Shown here: one piece after another, positions 32,859 to 42,119 of the stretch
Layout: every line of letters begins with the position of its first letter
Position numbering within the stretch: the first letter of the stretch is position 1
NCBI RefSeq assembly: GCF_036226745.1
Contig: NZ_CP109013.1
Coordinates: forward strand, 5,456,001 to 5,520,000
Source of the DNA: Streptomyces sp. NBC_00683
GTDB lineage: Bacteria > Actinomycetota > Actinomycetes > Streptomycetales > Streptomycetaceae
Reading direction: 5' to 3'
DNA: 64,000 nt
Notes under the pieces: generated by a model
Seen by the model: the letters and a program-made list of their open reading frames with translations, nothing else
The model's database searches: none
What the model was told of the DNA's origin: nothing
Position numbers and translations under genes: made by a program

Positions 32859-32903
32859 AAGAACGACCCCAGGGCGCCCCTGGACCCCGCACCGGACCAG
32901 AGA

Positions 32904-33665
32904 TCAGAGCGCCAGCGACAGGAGCACGGGCGCCGCCCGCCGGTTCAGCGTGGCCGCCGCGGACCGCAGCCGGTGCGCGTCCTCGATCGGCAGCGACAGC
33001 GCCAGGCACCCCGCCGACGAGCCCGCCGTCAGGGGGACCGCCGCGCACACCGTGCCCACCGCGTACTCCTGCAGGTCGAGCACGGGTACCGTCGCCGGCT
33101 GGCTGTCCAGCTTCGAGAAGAGCACCTTCTCGCTCGTGATGGTCCGCGAGGTGAGCCGTGCGATCCGGTGCCGCGACAGATGGTCGCGCCGGCCGTTCTG
33201 GTCGAGCTGCGTCAGCAGGCACTTGCCGATCGCGCTGGCGTGCGCCGCCGACCTGAAGTCCACCCACTCGTTGACGGCGGGCGTGCGCGGCCCGTCGGCC
33301 ATCTGCGTGACCCGGATCTCCCCGTCGACGTACCGGCTGATGTAGACCGCCGCGCCCACCGAGTCCCGCAGTTGCACGAGCGTCTGCTGGAGCTTGGCCT
33401 CCAGGGCCTGCCTGCGGGTGGCGGCGCCGGAGCCGAGCTCGGTGAGTGAGGCGCCGATGATGTACGCGCCGTCGGTGACCTGCTCGACGTACCCCTCGCG
33501 GCGCAGCATCAGGAGCAGGGAGGAGAGGTGGCCGACGGGCAGCCCCGTCTCGCGGGAGATCTGTGCGTCGGTCACACCGTTGCCGTGTGTGGACACGGAT
33601 TCGAGCACACGCAGGGCGTACTGCACCGAGTGGAACGGCGCCTTCGGCTCGGGCTTCAACGCCAC
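32904..33665 (-). CDS. IclR family transcriptional regulator
   Basis: Regulator of 253 residues. It has an N-terminal winged helix (SVQYALRVLESVSTHGNGV, then DAQISRETGLPVGHLSSLL) and a GAF-like IclR effector domain with HASAIGKCLLTQL. The GTG start at 33665 has GGGGGAA upstream. It is convergent to the GH13 gene and lies downstream of the Ehu-type importer on the same strand, separated by 167 bp that contain a perfect palindrome, so it probably has its own promoter. Targets are unknown; the adjacent importer genes are the natural candidates. Confidence 0.9.
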   Translation of the reverse strand: MALKPEPKAPFHSVQYALRVLESVSTHGNGVTDAQISRETGLPVGHLSSLLLMLRREGYVEQVTDGAYIIGASLTELGSGAATRRQALEAKLQQTLVQLRDSVGAAVYISRYVDGEIRVTQMADGPRTPAVNEWVDFRSAAHASAIGKCLLTQLDQNGRRDHLSRHRIARLTSRTITSEKVLFSKLDSQPATVPVLDLQEYAVGTVCAAVPLTAGSSAGCLALSLPIEDAHRLRSAAATLNRRAAPVLLSLAL

Positions 33666-33789
33666 GGTTTCCCCCTACCAGGTTGTGACCGCAAGCTTTT
33701 GCCCCACGATAGCCGCCAAGAGCCCCATTCGGAGGGGCTGTTGATGACTTGATGAGTGCGCCCCGGCCCTGTCAGCTGGGGCGCACCCG

Positions 33790-33805
33790 TCCGGCATATG
33801 CCGGA
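33790..33805. promoter_or_regulatory. Perfect 16-bp palindrome upstream of the IclR gene
   Basis: TCCGGCATATGCCGGA lies 125 bp before the IclR start and 28 bp after the ehuA stop. It may be an IclR operator or the end structure of the importer transcript. Confidence 0.45.
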
Positions 33806-33832
33806 GTCATTGTCCGTACATCAACGACAAGG

Positions 33833-34666
33833 TCACAGCACCGCGTTGAGGAACTCGCGCGTACGTTCGTGCTCCGGATCGGAGAAGATTTTCTCCGGCG
33901 TTCCGGACTCCACCACACGGCCCGCGTCGAACATCAGGACCTTCTCCGAGACGTCCCGGGCGAAGTTCATCTCGTGGGTCACGCAGAGCATCGTGATGTC
34001 GGTGTTCCTCGCGATGTCACCGAGGAGCTCCAGCACACCCGCCACCAGCTCCGGGTCGAGCGCCGACGTCACCTCGTCGAGCAGCAGGATCTCCGGCCGC
34101 ATCGCCAGCGCCCGGGCGATGGCGACCCGCTGCTGCTGGCCGCCGGAGAGCTGGGAGGGGTGCGCGTCGGTCTTGCCGGACAGGCCGACCAGGTCGAGCA
34201 GCTCACGGGCCCTGGCCTCCGCCGCGTCGCGGTCCATGCCCAGCACGTTGACGGGTGCCTCGGTGATGTTCTGGAGCACCTTCATGTTCGGGAAGAGATT
34301 GAACTGCTGGAAGACCATCCCGATCTTCTTCCGGGACTCGCGCAGCTGCTTCTCGCCCGCCGGCTTCAGCGAGCCGTTCGGCGTCCGCATGTGCGACAGG
34401 GGTGAGCCGTCCACCCAGATGACGCCGTCGCTGACCTTCTCCAGCGTCATCAGCAGCCGCAGGATCGTGGTCTTGCCGGAGCCGCTCGGCCCGATCAGCG
34501 TGACGTGCTCGCCGCGCCGCACGGTGAAGTCCAGCTCGTCGAGGACCACATGGTCGCCGTACCGCTTGACGACCTTGTCGAAGCGGACCAGCGGCTCGAC
34601 GCCGGTCGTCCTGGAGTCCGGAGCGGCGTCCGCGGGTTCCTTCAGGGGAGCAGAGTCAGTGGCCAA
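33833..34666 (-). CDS. ehuA: Polar amino-acid/ectoine ABC transporter ATP-binding protein (EhuA-like)
   Basis: Import ATPase of 277 residues with Walker [11 protein letters not shown] loop FQQFNLFPN, signature LSGGQQQR and Walker [14 protein letters not shown], the [10 protein letters not shown] form typical of polar amino-acid importers. The start is a TTG (34666) that overlaps the preceding permease stop; no other start fits before the Walker A motif. It is the last gene of the four-gene ehuBCDA-order unit. Similarity to the ectoine/hydroxyectoine system EhuABCD supports the name, but other polar amino acids are possible ligands. Confidence 0.85.
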   Translation of the reverse strand: MATDSAPLKEPADAAPDSRTTGVEPLVRFDKVVKRYGDHVVLDELDFTVRRGEHVTLIGPSGSGKTTILRLLMTLEKVSDGVIWVDGSPLSHMRTPNGSLKPAGEKQLRESRKKIGMVFQQFNLFPNMKVLQNITEAPVNVLGMDRDAAEARARELLDLVGLSGKTDAHPSQLSGGQQQRVAIARALAMRPEILLLDEVTSALDPELVAGVLELLGDIARNTDITMLCVTHEMNFARDVSEKVLMFDAGRVVESGTPEKIFSDPEHERTREFLNAVL

Positions 34667-35297
34667 GGCGCTTCTCCAGCTTTCTCATCAGCAGCGAGGT
34701 GGGGTAGCTCGCGACCAGGAAGACCAGTCCCGCGAGCGTGAATGCCTCGGTGTACGCGAAGTGGTCGGCCCCGTACTTGCGGGCCTCGAAGACCATTTCC
34801 TGCACCGTGATCACGGCGAGGAAGGGGGTCTCCTTGAACATCGAGATCGCGTAGTTGCCGAGGGCGGGCAGCACGTTGCGCACCGCCTGCGGCAGGATCA
34901 CGGCCTGCCAGGTCCGCCGGGGAGTCAGGGAGAGTGCCCGGCAGGCCTCCCACTGCCCCTTGGGCACACCGTCGATCCCCGCCCGGTACACCTCCGAGGT
35001 GTACGTGGCGTAGTGGACGCCCAGTACCGCGATGCCGACGGTCAGCGGCTCCACCGAGGTGAAGAGGGCTGCGGCGCCGACCAGTTGGACCAGCAGCGGG
35101 GTGGAGCGGATGAACTCCATCACCGCCTTCACGGGCAGGGTCACCAGGCGGGACGGGGCCCGCCCGGCCATCGCGATCAGCAGACCGAGCACGGCTGCCA
35201 CGAGTGTGCCGAGCACGGTCGCGAGGAGGGTGACCCTGAACCCTTCGAGCAGCAGGGGAAGGGCTTCCCCGACGGCGTCCCAGTCGAATGCGTTCAC
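34656..35297 (-). CDS. ehuD: Ectoine/amino-acid ABC transporter permease (EhuD-like)
   Basis: HisM-type permease of 213 residues with about five helices. The EAA-like loop is [20 protein letters not shown]. The GTG start at 35297 overlaps the EhuC stop as GTGA, and its 3' end overlaps ehuA by 11 bp. It forms the heterodimeric pore with EhuC. The assignment follows the EhuABCD gene set and the EhuB-like binding protein. Confidence 0.85.
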   Translation of the reverse strand: MNAFDWDAVGEALPLLLEGFRVTLLATVLGTLVAAVLGLLIAMAGRAPSRLVTLPVKAVMEFIRSTPLLVQLVGAAALFTSVEPLTVGIAVLGVHYATYTSEVYRAGIDGVPKGQWEACRALSLTPRRTWQAVILPQAVRNVLPALGNYAISMFKETPFLAVITVQEMVFEARKYGADHFAYTEAFTLAGLVFLVASYPTSLLMRKLEKRLGH

Positions 35298-36028
35298 CGG
35301 GTACCTCCGGCGGTCGTGGCGGATTCCGCGCTGCGCGTCCTGAGCAGGCTTCCCGCACCGGTGTGCAGACCGAGCCGCCGCTTGGCGCTCCGCTCCAGCA
35401 GGTTCATCAGCAGGGTCAGCGCGTAGGCGAGGACGAAGTAGACGGCCAGCAGCGTGAGGTACGCGCCGACGGTCTCACCGGTGCGGTCGCGGATCTGCTG
35501 GATCACGGTCATCAGGTCGGCCGCGGAGATCAGCCACAGCAGGGGCGTGCACTTCAGCAGCTGGATCAGCAGGTTGGTGAAGGAGGGGATCATCTGCACC
35601 CAGGCCTGCGGCAGGATCACCTTCCGCATCCGGTGCGAGGGGCTCATGTTCAGCGCCACCGCCGCCTCGTACTGGGCGCGGGGCACGGAGTTGATCGCGC
35701 CGCGCACGATCTCGGAGCCGTACGCGCCGTAGTTCAGCCCGAAGGCGACGACCCCGCAGAGCAGCGGCGTCAGTTCGTACCCGGTGAGCTGTGGCATCGC
35801 GTAGTAGAGCCAGAACAGCTGGATGTAGAGCGAGGTGCCGCGGAAGAACTCCACGACGATCCGGGAGACGCCGCGCACCGGGAGCAGCTTGCTGCCCGCC
35901 GCCAGTCCGAGCACGAACGACAGGAGCAGGGCCAGCAGGGAGCCGAGGACCGTGGCCTCGATCGTCACCCACAGGCCCGCTCTGATCTGGGGCAGCTCAT
36001 CGAGGAATGTGGAGAAGAAGTCACTCAT
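35294..36028 (-). CDS. ehuC: Ectoine/amino-acid ABC transporter permease (EhuC-like)
   Basis: HisM/GlnP-type permease of 244 residues. The N-terminal segment [20 protein letters not shown] is typical, as is the loop [20 protein letters not shown] that contacts the ATPase. About five helices are predicted, with a C-terminal hydrophilic tail of about 30 residues. The start lies 18 bp downstream of the EhuB stop, and the stop overlaps ehuD. It works as one half of the importer pore. Confidence 0.85.
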   Translation of the reverse strand: MSDFFSTFLDELPQIRAGLWVTIEATVLGSLLALLLSFVLGLAAGSKLLPVRGVSRIVVEFFRGTSLYIQLFWLYYAMPQLTGYELTPLLCGVVAFGLNYGAYGSEIVRGAINSVPRAQYEAAVALNMSPSHRMRKVILPQAWVQMIPSFTNLLIQLLKCTPLLWLISAADLMTVIQQIRDRTGETVGAYLTLLAVYFVLAYALTLLMNLLERSAKRRLGLHTGAGSLLRTRSAESATTAGGTR

Positions 36029-36046
36029 ACGGTGTGGTCCGCCCCG

Positions 36047-36949
36047 TCAGCCCTTGCACAGATCGGCGGTCTTCAGGGTGGCCGGCGGGATCTCCGTGGC
36101 CCCGAAGCCGTACTCCTGCAGCAGGCCCACATAGCGCGACCTGTCGGAGACGATCTTCTTGAGCTCACGGTTGAAGGAGTCCCGCAGGTCCTCGTTGCCC
36201 TGGCGGAAGACCGCACCGCCCGGGGAGAACTGCTGCTTCCCGTCCAGCTCCGGCACGAAGGCCTCGGTGACCTCGGTGTCCGGGTTGGTCTTCGCGAGCC
36301 AGCGCAGCGAGATGCCGGTGAGCAGGAACGCGTCGATCCGGCCGCCCTTGACGGCGTCGGCGCCGTCCTGCGGCTTCTGCAGCGTCTTGATCTTCCCCTC
36401 GGGGATGCCCGCGCCCTCGGCGTACGAGCCCTCGACCGCACCGGACATCACGCCGACGGTGACTCCGGCGGCCTTCGCGGACGCCAGGTCGGTGAGCTTC
36501 TTCGGGTTGCCCTTCTTCACCATCAGCGCGGTGGGGGAGATGAACTCCGGCTCGGAGAAGATGGCGTTGGCGCAGCGCTCGGGAGTGATGGCCATGCCCG
36601 CGCTGACCACGTCGTACTTCCCGGCCTGCAGACCGGGGATCAGGCCGTCCCACTCCGAGAGGGTGGGCTTCAGCTCGTCGACGCCGAGCGCCTTGAATAT
36701 CTCCCGGTGCAAGGTGGGGGCCTCGCCCTTGAGTTCCTTGCCCTCCAGGTAGCCGTACGGGGCCTCATTGGCGTACGCGACCCGGACGAATCCCTGCTTG
36801 CGGAGCTTGTCGAGCGCGCCCTCGCCCTCCACGGAGCCGGCATCGGTCTTGCTGCACGCGGAGAGCAGTCCGGGAACGACGAGCAGTCCGCCCACGGCTG
36901 CCGATCGGTTGAGGAAACCCCGGCGGGACAGGTTCGGGAAGTCAGCCAT
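36047..36949 (-). CDS. ehuB: Ectoine/hydroxyectoine-type substrate-binding lipoprotein (EhuB-like)
   Basis: Solute-binding protein of 300 residues. The signal has a twin-arginine motif (SRRGFLN) and lipobox (LSAC). The mature part begins GFVRVAYANEAPYGYLEGKE and continues EAPTLHREIFKALGV, closely like EhuB-type ectoine-binding proteins. ATG 36949 has CCAGGAG upstream; an in-frame TTG at 36958 is less likely. It is the first gene of the ehuB-C-D-A unit. An EutA-like gene nearby supports ectoine or a related zwitterion as ligand, but ordinary amino acids cannot be excluded. Confidence 0.85.
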   Translation of the reverse strand: MADFPNLSRRGFLNRSAAVGGLLVVPGLLSACSKTDAGSVEGEGALDKLRKQGFVRVAYANEAPYGYLEGKELKGEAPTLHREIFKALGVDELKPTLSEWDGLIPGLQAGKYDVVSAGMAITPERCANAIFSEPEFISPTALMVKKGNPKKLTDLASAKAAGVTVGVMSGAVEGSYAEGAGIPEGKIKTLQKPQDGADAVKGGRIDAFLLTGISLRWLAKTNPDTEVTEAFVPELDGKQQFSPGGAVFRQGNEDLRDSFNRELKKIVSDRSRYVGLLQEYGFGATEIPPATLKTADLCKG

Positions 36950-37146
36950 GGTTCGCAATCTCCTGGAGGGGTTGCACAGTCCGGACAGGGTGAGCGCCTG
37001 CCCGATCCCGTACGTCTATGCAGGAAGCGCTGCCATGTAACCGAAAAGTGGCCGGAGGGTGACCTTCCCGTGTCTCATCGCGGGCGGAGCGCGACGAGAG
37101 GAGTGCGGGGCGTATTCCCTGGGGAGGCTTGCTTCATGACTGACCG

Positions 37147-38106
37147 TTATGCGGGGATGTCCTCGGAAGGGACGTAACCGCGCTGTATGTCCACGATGTT
37201 CGGCAGCGGCTCCCCGGCCGCCCACCGTTCGTACATCGCCACGAACTGCTCGGCGAGCCGGTCCCGCCAGCCGGCCGTGTCCCCGCTCATGTGCGGGGAG
37301 ACGATCAACTCCGGTACGTCCCACAGCGGGCTCTCCCGGTCCAGCGGCTCCTCCTGGAACACGTCGAGCGCCGCACCCGCGATCCAGCGCCTGCGCAGCG
37401 CCTCGGCCAGGTCCTCCTCGACGACCAGCGGTCCGCGCCCCACGTTGATGAACCGGGCGGAGGGCTGGAGGAGTCCGAAGAACCGTGCGTCGAACATGCC
37501 GTGCGTCGACGCCGTCAGCGGAGCCGCGCAGATCACCCAGTCGGCACCGGCCGCGAGCCGGTCCAGGTCCTCGACACCGTGGATCGTGCGCCGCGCCGTA
37601 CGCCCCACGAGCGCCACCTGGACACCGAGCCCGTGCAGCAGCCGCATGATCTCCCGGCCGATCGGCCCGGCACCGACGACGACCGCACGGCTGCCGGCGA
37701 GCCGACGGGTCTCACGGTGGCGCCAATGCCGCTGCCGCTGGAGCTCCAGCGTGCCGGGAAGGTCCTTCGCGAACGCGAGCACGAGACCCGCCACGTACTC
37801 CGCGATCGGAAGCTCGAAGACGCCCCGCGCATTGGTGACGACGGTGGGGGACGCGGCCAGCTCGGGGCAGAGCAGCCGGTCGACGCCGGCGCTCGCCGTG
37901 TGCACCCAGCGGGGCCGCGGCCCCGCGCCCGGCCAGGCCTCGCGCACGGCGTCGGAGGTGAAGTCCCAGACGAGCAGCACATCCGCGTCCGGCAGCTGCC
38001 GGGCGAGGCCGTGCCCGTCGGTGTGACGGATGCGGGCCTGCCCGGTGAGCCGGCCCAGGCGCGGCGCCGGGGCGGCGTCAAGGACGAGGATCAGAGGCTG
38101 GGGCAT
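37147..38106 (-). CDS. D-isomer specific 2-hydroxyacid dehydrogenase
   Basis: NAD(P)-dependent dehydrogenase of 319 residues. The nucleotide-binding motif is VVVGAGPIGREIMRLL near residues 140-156. The catalytic residues of the family are seen as Arg in NVGRGPLVVEEDL, Glu in FQEEPLD, and His in SPHMSG. ATG 38106 is chosen because it starts the first beta strand; GTG 38127 is an alternative. It lies upstream of ehuB on the same strand with a 197-bp gap, and is divergent from the EutA-like gene. It may reduce a keto acid from catabolism of the imported compound (inference). Confidence 0.88.
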   Translation of the reverse strand: MPQPLILVLDAAPAPRLGRLTGQARIRHTDGHGLARQLPDADVLLVWDFTSDAVREAWPGAGPRPRWVHTASAGVDRLLCPELAASPTVVTNARGVFELPIAEYVAGLVLAFAKDLPGTLELQRQRHWRHRETRRLAGSRAVVVGAGPIGREIMRLLHGLGVQVALVGRTARRTIHGVEDLDRLAAGADWVICAAPLTASTHGMFDARFFGLLQPSARFINVGRGPLVVEEDLAEALRRRWIAGAALDVFQEEPLDRESPLWDVPELIVSPHMSGDTAGWRDRLAEQFVAMYERWAAGEPLPNIVDIQRGYVPSEDIPA

Positions 38107-38291
38107 CAGGATCAACCACGCTCGCACCCGGCCGCCCCGCCGTCAACAGGACCATGAGAACCGCAGGTCAGACCGGTTGCGGGCGGCGTTGTTCGGTCAT
38201 TGGAGGAATACTTGTCCCAGGCAGGGGCAGCGGTTTCAGGGCGCGCCCGAGAGGCGGCAGCAGGACATCCGGACGCACCGGAAGGATGGAC

Positions 38292-39056
38292 ATGACGACC
38301 GTAGGACTTCTCTACCCGGGCTACGCCGCGGAGGACGACTTCCCGCGGACCGAGATCATGCTCGACAGCGACATCAGAGTGCCGCTGTTCCACACCGACA
38401 TCGACGAGGACTCCCGCAGCTCCGACTCCCTGCGCGGGGCGGGCACGCCCGAGCGCCTGGCCGCCGGGGTCGAGGAACTGCGGATGGCGGGAGCCGAGTC
38501 GCTCATCTGGGCCTGCACAGGCGGCAGCTTCGCCTACGGGTGGGACGGGGCCCACGAACAGATGGCGACCCTCGCCAGGACTGCGGGGCTGCCCGCGTCC
38601 AGTACGTCCCTCGCCTTCACGCACGCCGTGGGGGAGCTGGGTGCCACCAGGGTCGCGGTCGCCGCGACGTACCCCGAGGACGTGGCCGCGCTCTTCGCGG
38701 ACTTCCTCGGGGCCGCGGGCATCGAAGTGGCGTCGACCCGGGGCAACGGCATCATCAGTGCCGCCGAGGCCGCCACCGTGGACCTGGAGCGGGTGAAGGA
38801 ACTGGCCGTGGCCGGGGACCATCCCGACGCCGAGGTGGTGCTGCTCCCGGACAACGCCCTGCACACCACGGCCCACATCCCCGAGCTGGAGGAACTCCTC
38901 GGCAAGCCGGTCCTCACCGCGAACCAGGTGGCGGTCTGGGAAGGGCTCCGGCTGGCCGACCGCCGGGTCTGGGCACCCACGCTCGGCACGCTCTTCGCCA
39001 CCCGCGAGCCCCCGCTCGGAGCCGCCGAGCACCGGGGCATCGAGGTACGGGAATGA
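38292..39056 (+). CDS. Asp/Glu racemase-maleate isomerase family protein (EutA-like)
   Basis: Cytoplasmic enzyme of 254 residues of the aspartate/glutamate racemase, maleate isomerase and arylmalonate decarboxylase superfamily. The first conserved Cys is in IWACTGGSFAYG. At the second site, where racemases have Cys, the segment is LPDNALHTT, with no Cys. The fold begins TVGLLYPGYAAEDDFP. ATG 38292 has GGAAGG 6 bp upstream; ATG 38286 abuts it. Ectoine-degradation loci carry an EutA protein of this type next to EhuABCD, so its presence here is suggestive. The reaction is unknown. Confidence 0.82.
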   Translation: MTTVGLLYPGYAAEDDFPRTEIMLDSDIRVPLFHTDIDEDSRSSDSLRGAGTPERLAAGVEELRMAGAESLIWACTGGSFAYGWDGAHEQMATLARTAGLPASSTSLAFTHAVGELGATRVAVAATYPEDVAALFADFLGAAGIEVASTRGNGIISAAEAATVDLERVKELAVAGDHPDAEVVLLPDNALHTTAHIPELEELLGKPVLTANQVAVWEGLRLADRRVWAPTLGTLFATREPPLGAAEHRGIEVRE

Positions 39057-39146
39057 GGCACGCGGAAGCGGTACGGGAATAAACGGAGCCATCCTCCTGT
39101 TCGTACCTCCCGATACGCACACGCAGCACCGGGAGAGGCCGAACAC

Positions 39147-40247
39147 GTGGATGAGAACCGAGGCGACGGAATTCGCGGCACCGCAGGCGGAACGGCCTCC
39201 GTGCCCCTCTCCGTGCTCGACCTGGTGACCGTGGGCCAGGGCCGGACAGCGACCCAGGCCCTGCGCACCGGCGTCGACATCGCGAGGCTCGCCGAGAGCC
39301 GCGGCTTCCACCGCTACTGGGTGGCGGAGCACCACTCCATGCCGGGTGTCGCCTCGTCGTCCCCGGCCGTCATCCTCGCGCACCTGGCCGCCCACACCGA
39401 GCGCATCAGGCTCGGCTCCGGCGGCGTGATGCTGCCCAACCACGCCCCCCTGGTGATCGCCGAGCAGTTCGGCACCCTGGAGGCGATGGCCCCCGGCCGC
39501 GTCGACCTCGGCCTCGGCCGTGCTCCCGGCACCGACGGCGCCACGGCAGCGGCGCTGCGCCGCACCGAGCGTCTCAACGAGGGGGCCGACGACTTCCCCC
39601 AGCAGCTCGCCGAACTGACCCGGTTCCTGGACGACGACTTCCCGGACGGGCACCCCTACGCCCGTATCCACGCGGTCCCCGGACCGGTGCAGGCCACCTC
39701 GGACGGCGGCGTCCAGTCCGCGGCCCGCCCGCCCATCTGGCTGCTGGGCTCCTCCGGCTTCAGTGCCCGGCTGGCGGGTGTCCTCGGCCTGCCCTTCGCC
39801 TTCGCCCACCACTTCTCGGCCCAGAACACGGTGCCGGCCCTCGAGCTGTACCGGGAGTCGTTCAAGCCGTCCGCGGTGCTCGACGCCCCGTACGCCCTGA
39901 TCGGCGTCGCCGCCCTGGCCGCCGACGAGGAGCGCGAGGCCCGTCGCCAGGTCCTGACCGGCGCCCTGTCGATGCTGCGCCTGCGCTCCGGCCGCCCCGG
40001 CCTCGTCCCGACGCCCGAGGAGGCGGAGGCGTACGCCTTCAGCCCGATGGAGCGCGAATTCGTCGACAGCTGGCTCGTCAACATCGTCCACGGCACCGCG
40101 GACGAGGTCCGCACGGGACTCGACGACCTGGCCAAGCGCACCGGCGCAGACGAACTGATGATCACCGCCAACGCCCACAGCGGCGAGGCCAGGCTGCGGT
40201 CCTACGAGCTGATCGCGGACGCGTACGGCCTGCCCGTCCTCGGCTGA
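39147..40247 (+). CDS. LLM-class flavin-dependent oxidoreductase
   Basis: Luciferase-like monooxygenase of 366 residues with the TIM-barrel pattern of the MsnO8-type subgroup: SVLDLVTVGQG at the start, then YWVAEHHSMPGVASSSPAV, and RVDLGLGRAPG near residues 120-130. It uses reduced flavin, probably FMNH2 or F420H2. The GTG start at 39147 is followed directly by the conserved part. It is 90 bp downstream of the EutA-like gene in the same direction. Its substrate and any link with the importer are unknown. Confidence 0.88.
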   Translation: MDENRGDGIRGTAGGTASVPLSVLDLVTVGQGRTATQALRTGVDIARLAESRGFHRYWVAEHHSMPGVASSSPAVILAHLAAHTERIRLGSGGVMLPNHAPLVIAEQFGTLEAMAPGRVDLGLGRAPGTDGATAAALRRTERLNEGADDFPQQLAELTRFLDDDFPDGHPYARIHAVPGPVQATSDGGVQSAARPPIWLLGSSGFSARLAGVLGLPFAFAHHFSAQNTVPALELYRESFKPSAVLDAPYALIGVAALAADEEREARRQVLTGALSMLRLRSGRPGLVPTPEEAEAYAFSPMEREFVDSWLVNIVHGTADEVRTGLDDLAKRTGADELMITANAHSGEARLRSYELIADAYGLPVLG

Positions 40248-40271
40248 CGAGGTCCGGCCCGGCTGCCCGGC

Positions 40272-42119
40272 TCAGACCTCCAGCGCCCGGGTGCCGATCA
40301 GTTCGGCGATGCGCTCCGGGGCGACCGCACGGGAGTAGAGCCAGCCCTGCCCGGTGTCGCAGCCGATCCGCCGCAGCCGCTCCGCCTGGCCCGACGTCTC
40401 CACGCACTCCGCGGTGACCGTCAGGCCCAGGCGGTGCGCCAGCTGCACCATGGCCTCGACGATGGTCTCGTCGGCGGGGCTGGGGTGCGCGCCGTCCTCG
40501 TAACGGAAGCCGCGTACGAAGGAGCCGTCCAGCTTGAGTACGGAGACGGGCAGCCGGCTCAGATAGGCGAGGTTGGAGTAGCCGGTGCCGAAGTCGTCGA
40601 TCGCGATGCGGACACCCATGTCGCTGAGCGCCTGAAGGACCCGCAGCGGCCGGCCCGATGACCCCATCACGGCGGACTCGGTCAGCTCCAGTTGCAGCAG
40701 CCCCGGTGCGAGACCGGTCTCGGCGAGGATCTCCGCCACATCGGCGACCAGATCGGAGTCCCGCAGCTGGCGCACCGCGACGTTGACGCTGATGAACAGC
40801 GGTGGCTCGCCGGGGTGTTCCACCTGCCAGCGGCGGGCCTGGCGGCATGCCGTGCGCAGCACCCAGCGGCCGAGCTGGACGATCGTGCCGTCCTCCTCGG
40901 CGATCGAGACGAACCTGTTCGGCGGCAGCATCCCGAACTGCGGGTGATTCCACCGGACCAGGGCCTCCACGCCCCGTACGACCTCGTCGGCCATGCAGAC
41001 GAGCGGCTGGTACTCCAGGGTGAACTCGCCGCGCTCGACGGCGGGCCGGAGCGTGGAGGACAGTGCCTGACGGGTCATCCGGTGGGCGTTGCGCTCGGGG
41101 TCGAAGAGCGTCCAGCGCGCCTTGCCGTCCGCCTTGGCCCAGTAGAGCGTGGTGTCGGCGGCCTGCATCAGACCGGTGGGGGAGGTGCCTGCCGAGGCCC
41201 GCTCCACCACCCCGATCGACGCGGAGACGGACAGCCGCTGTCCGGCCAGGTCGAAGGGCTGCTGGAGGGCGTTGAGCACCGAGCGCGCGAGCTCGGTGAG
41301 CTGATGCGTACCCGCCGAGTCCTCGACCAGGATCGCGAACTCGTCACCGCCCAGGCGCGCCACCAGATGGCTGCCGCTGCGGTCGAAGCCGTCGGCCTCC
41401 GCGCAGTCGGTGAGCCGGGTGGCGACGGCGGCCAGCAGCCGGTCGCCGGCCCGGTGCCCCAGGGTGTCGTTGACCGCCTTGAAGCCGTCGAGGTCCAGGT
41501 AGCAGAGCCCGATCCGGCCGTGCCGCGGCAGCGAGTCGTCCTGGAACGGCGGGCCTTCCAGTGCGGTGGAGAGGCGTTCGAAGAACAGCGTCCGGTTGGG
41601 CAGCCGGGTCACCGGATCGTGCATCTGGAGGTGGCGCAGCCGGTTCTGCAGTTCGCGCCGGTCGCTGATGTCGGCGACGGACAGCAGCACACCGTCGCTG
41701 CCCCCACCGGCCGGCGGACCGGCCATCGGCACGACGGTGATCTCGGCCCACAGGGACCGGCCGTCGGGATGCTTCAGCCGCCGGGTGCAGCGCAGCCGCG
41801 AGCGGCTGCCGCCCAGGACCTCGCGGTATGCCTGCCAGGTGCGGCGGTCGGACGCGAGGTCGACGAGATCGGCCGCCGACTGCCGGGCCAGGACCCCGGG
41901 CTCGGTGCCGAGCAGCCCACCCAGCGCCTCGTTCGCCCGGACGACCTGGCCGTGACGGTCGACGACGGCCATGGGGAGTGCGGCCACCTGGAACGCGGAA
42001 CGGTAGTCGCGCAGCTCGGCGCGATCCACGTCGGAACTGTCACGCTCCGTGACCATGGGTTGCCCGGTGTCGGGTGCCGTGCCCGCCGGGGGCATCGGCC
42101 CTTCGGACGTTCCGCTCAC
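40272..42119 (-). CDS. cdgA: PAS-GGDEF-EAL cyclic-di-GMP enzyme (CdgA-like)
   Basis: Soluble signalling protein of 615 residues. The PAS domain spans about residues 40-160, the GGDEF domain about 170-335 with an intact RLGGDEF motif, and the EAL domain about 345-600 with EAL in GVEALVRW and DDFGTGYSNL. Both active-site motifs are present, so diguanylate cyclase and phosphodiesterase activity are both possible. Domain order and position between cebEFG and the ehu genes match S. coelicolor CdgA (SCO2817 from memory), a BldD target that affects aerial development. The start is GTG 42119 with GGGAG upstream. Confidence 0.9.
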   Translation of the reverse strand: MSGTSEGPMPPAGTAPDTGQPMVTERDSSDVDRAELRDYRSAFQVAALPMAVVDRHGQVVRANEALGGLLGTEPGVLARQSAADLVDLASDRRTWQAYREVLGGSRSRLRCTRRLKHPDGRSLWAEITVVPMAGPPAGGGSDGVLLSVADISDRRELQNRLRHLQMHDPVTRLPNRTLFFERLSTALEGPPFQDDSLPRHGRIGLCYLDLDGFKAVNDTLGHRAGDRLLAAVATRLTDCAEADGFDRSGSHLVARLGGDEFAILVEDSAGTHQLTELARSVLNALQQPFDLAGQRLSVSASIGVVERASAGTSPTGLMQAADTTLYWAKADGKARWTLFDPERNAHRMTRQALSSTLRPAVERGEFTLEYQPLVCMADEVVRGVEALVRWNHPQFGMLPPNRFVSIAEEDGTIVQLGRWVLRTACRQARRWQVEHPGEPPLFISVNVAVRQLRDSDLVADVAEILAETGLAPGLLQLELTESAVMGSSGRPLRVLQALSDMGVRIAIDDFGTGYSNLAYLSRLPVSVLKLDGSFVRGFRYEDGAHPSPADETIVEAMVQLAHRLGLTVTAECVETSGQAERLRRIGCDTGQGWLYSRAVAPERIAELIGTRALEV

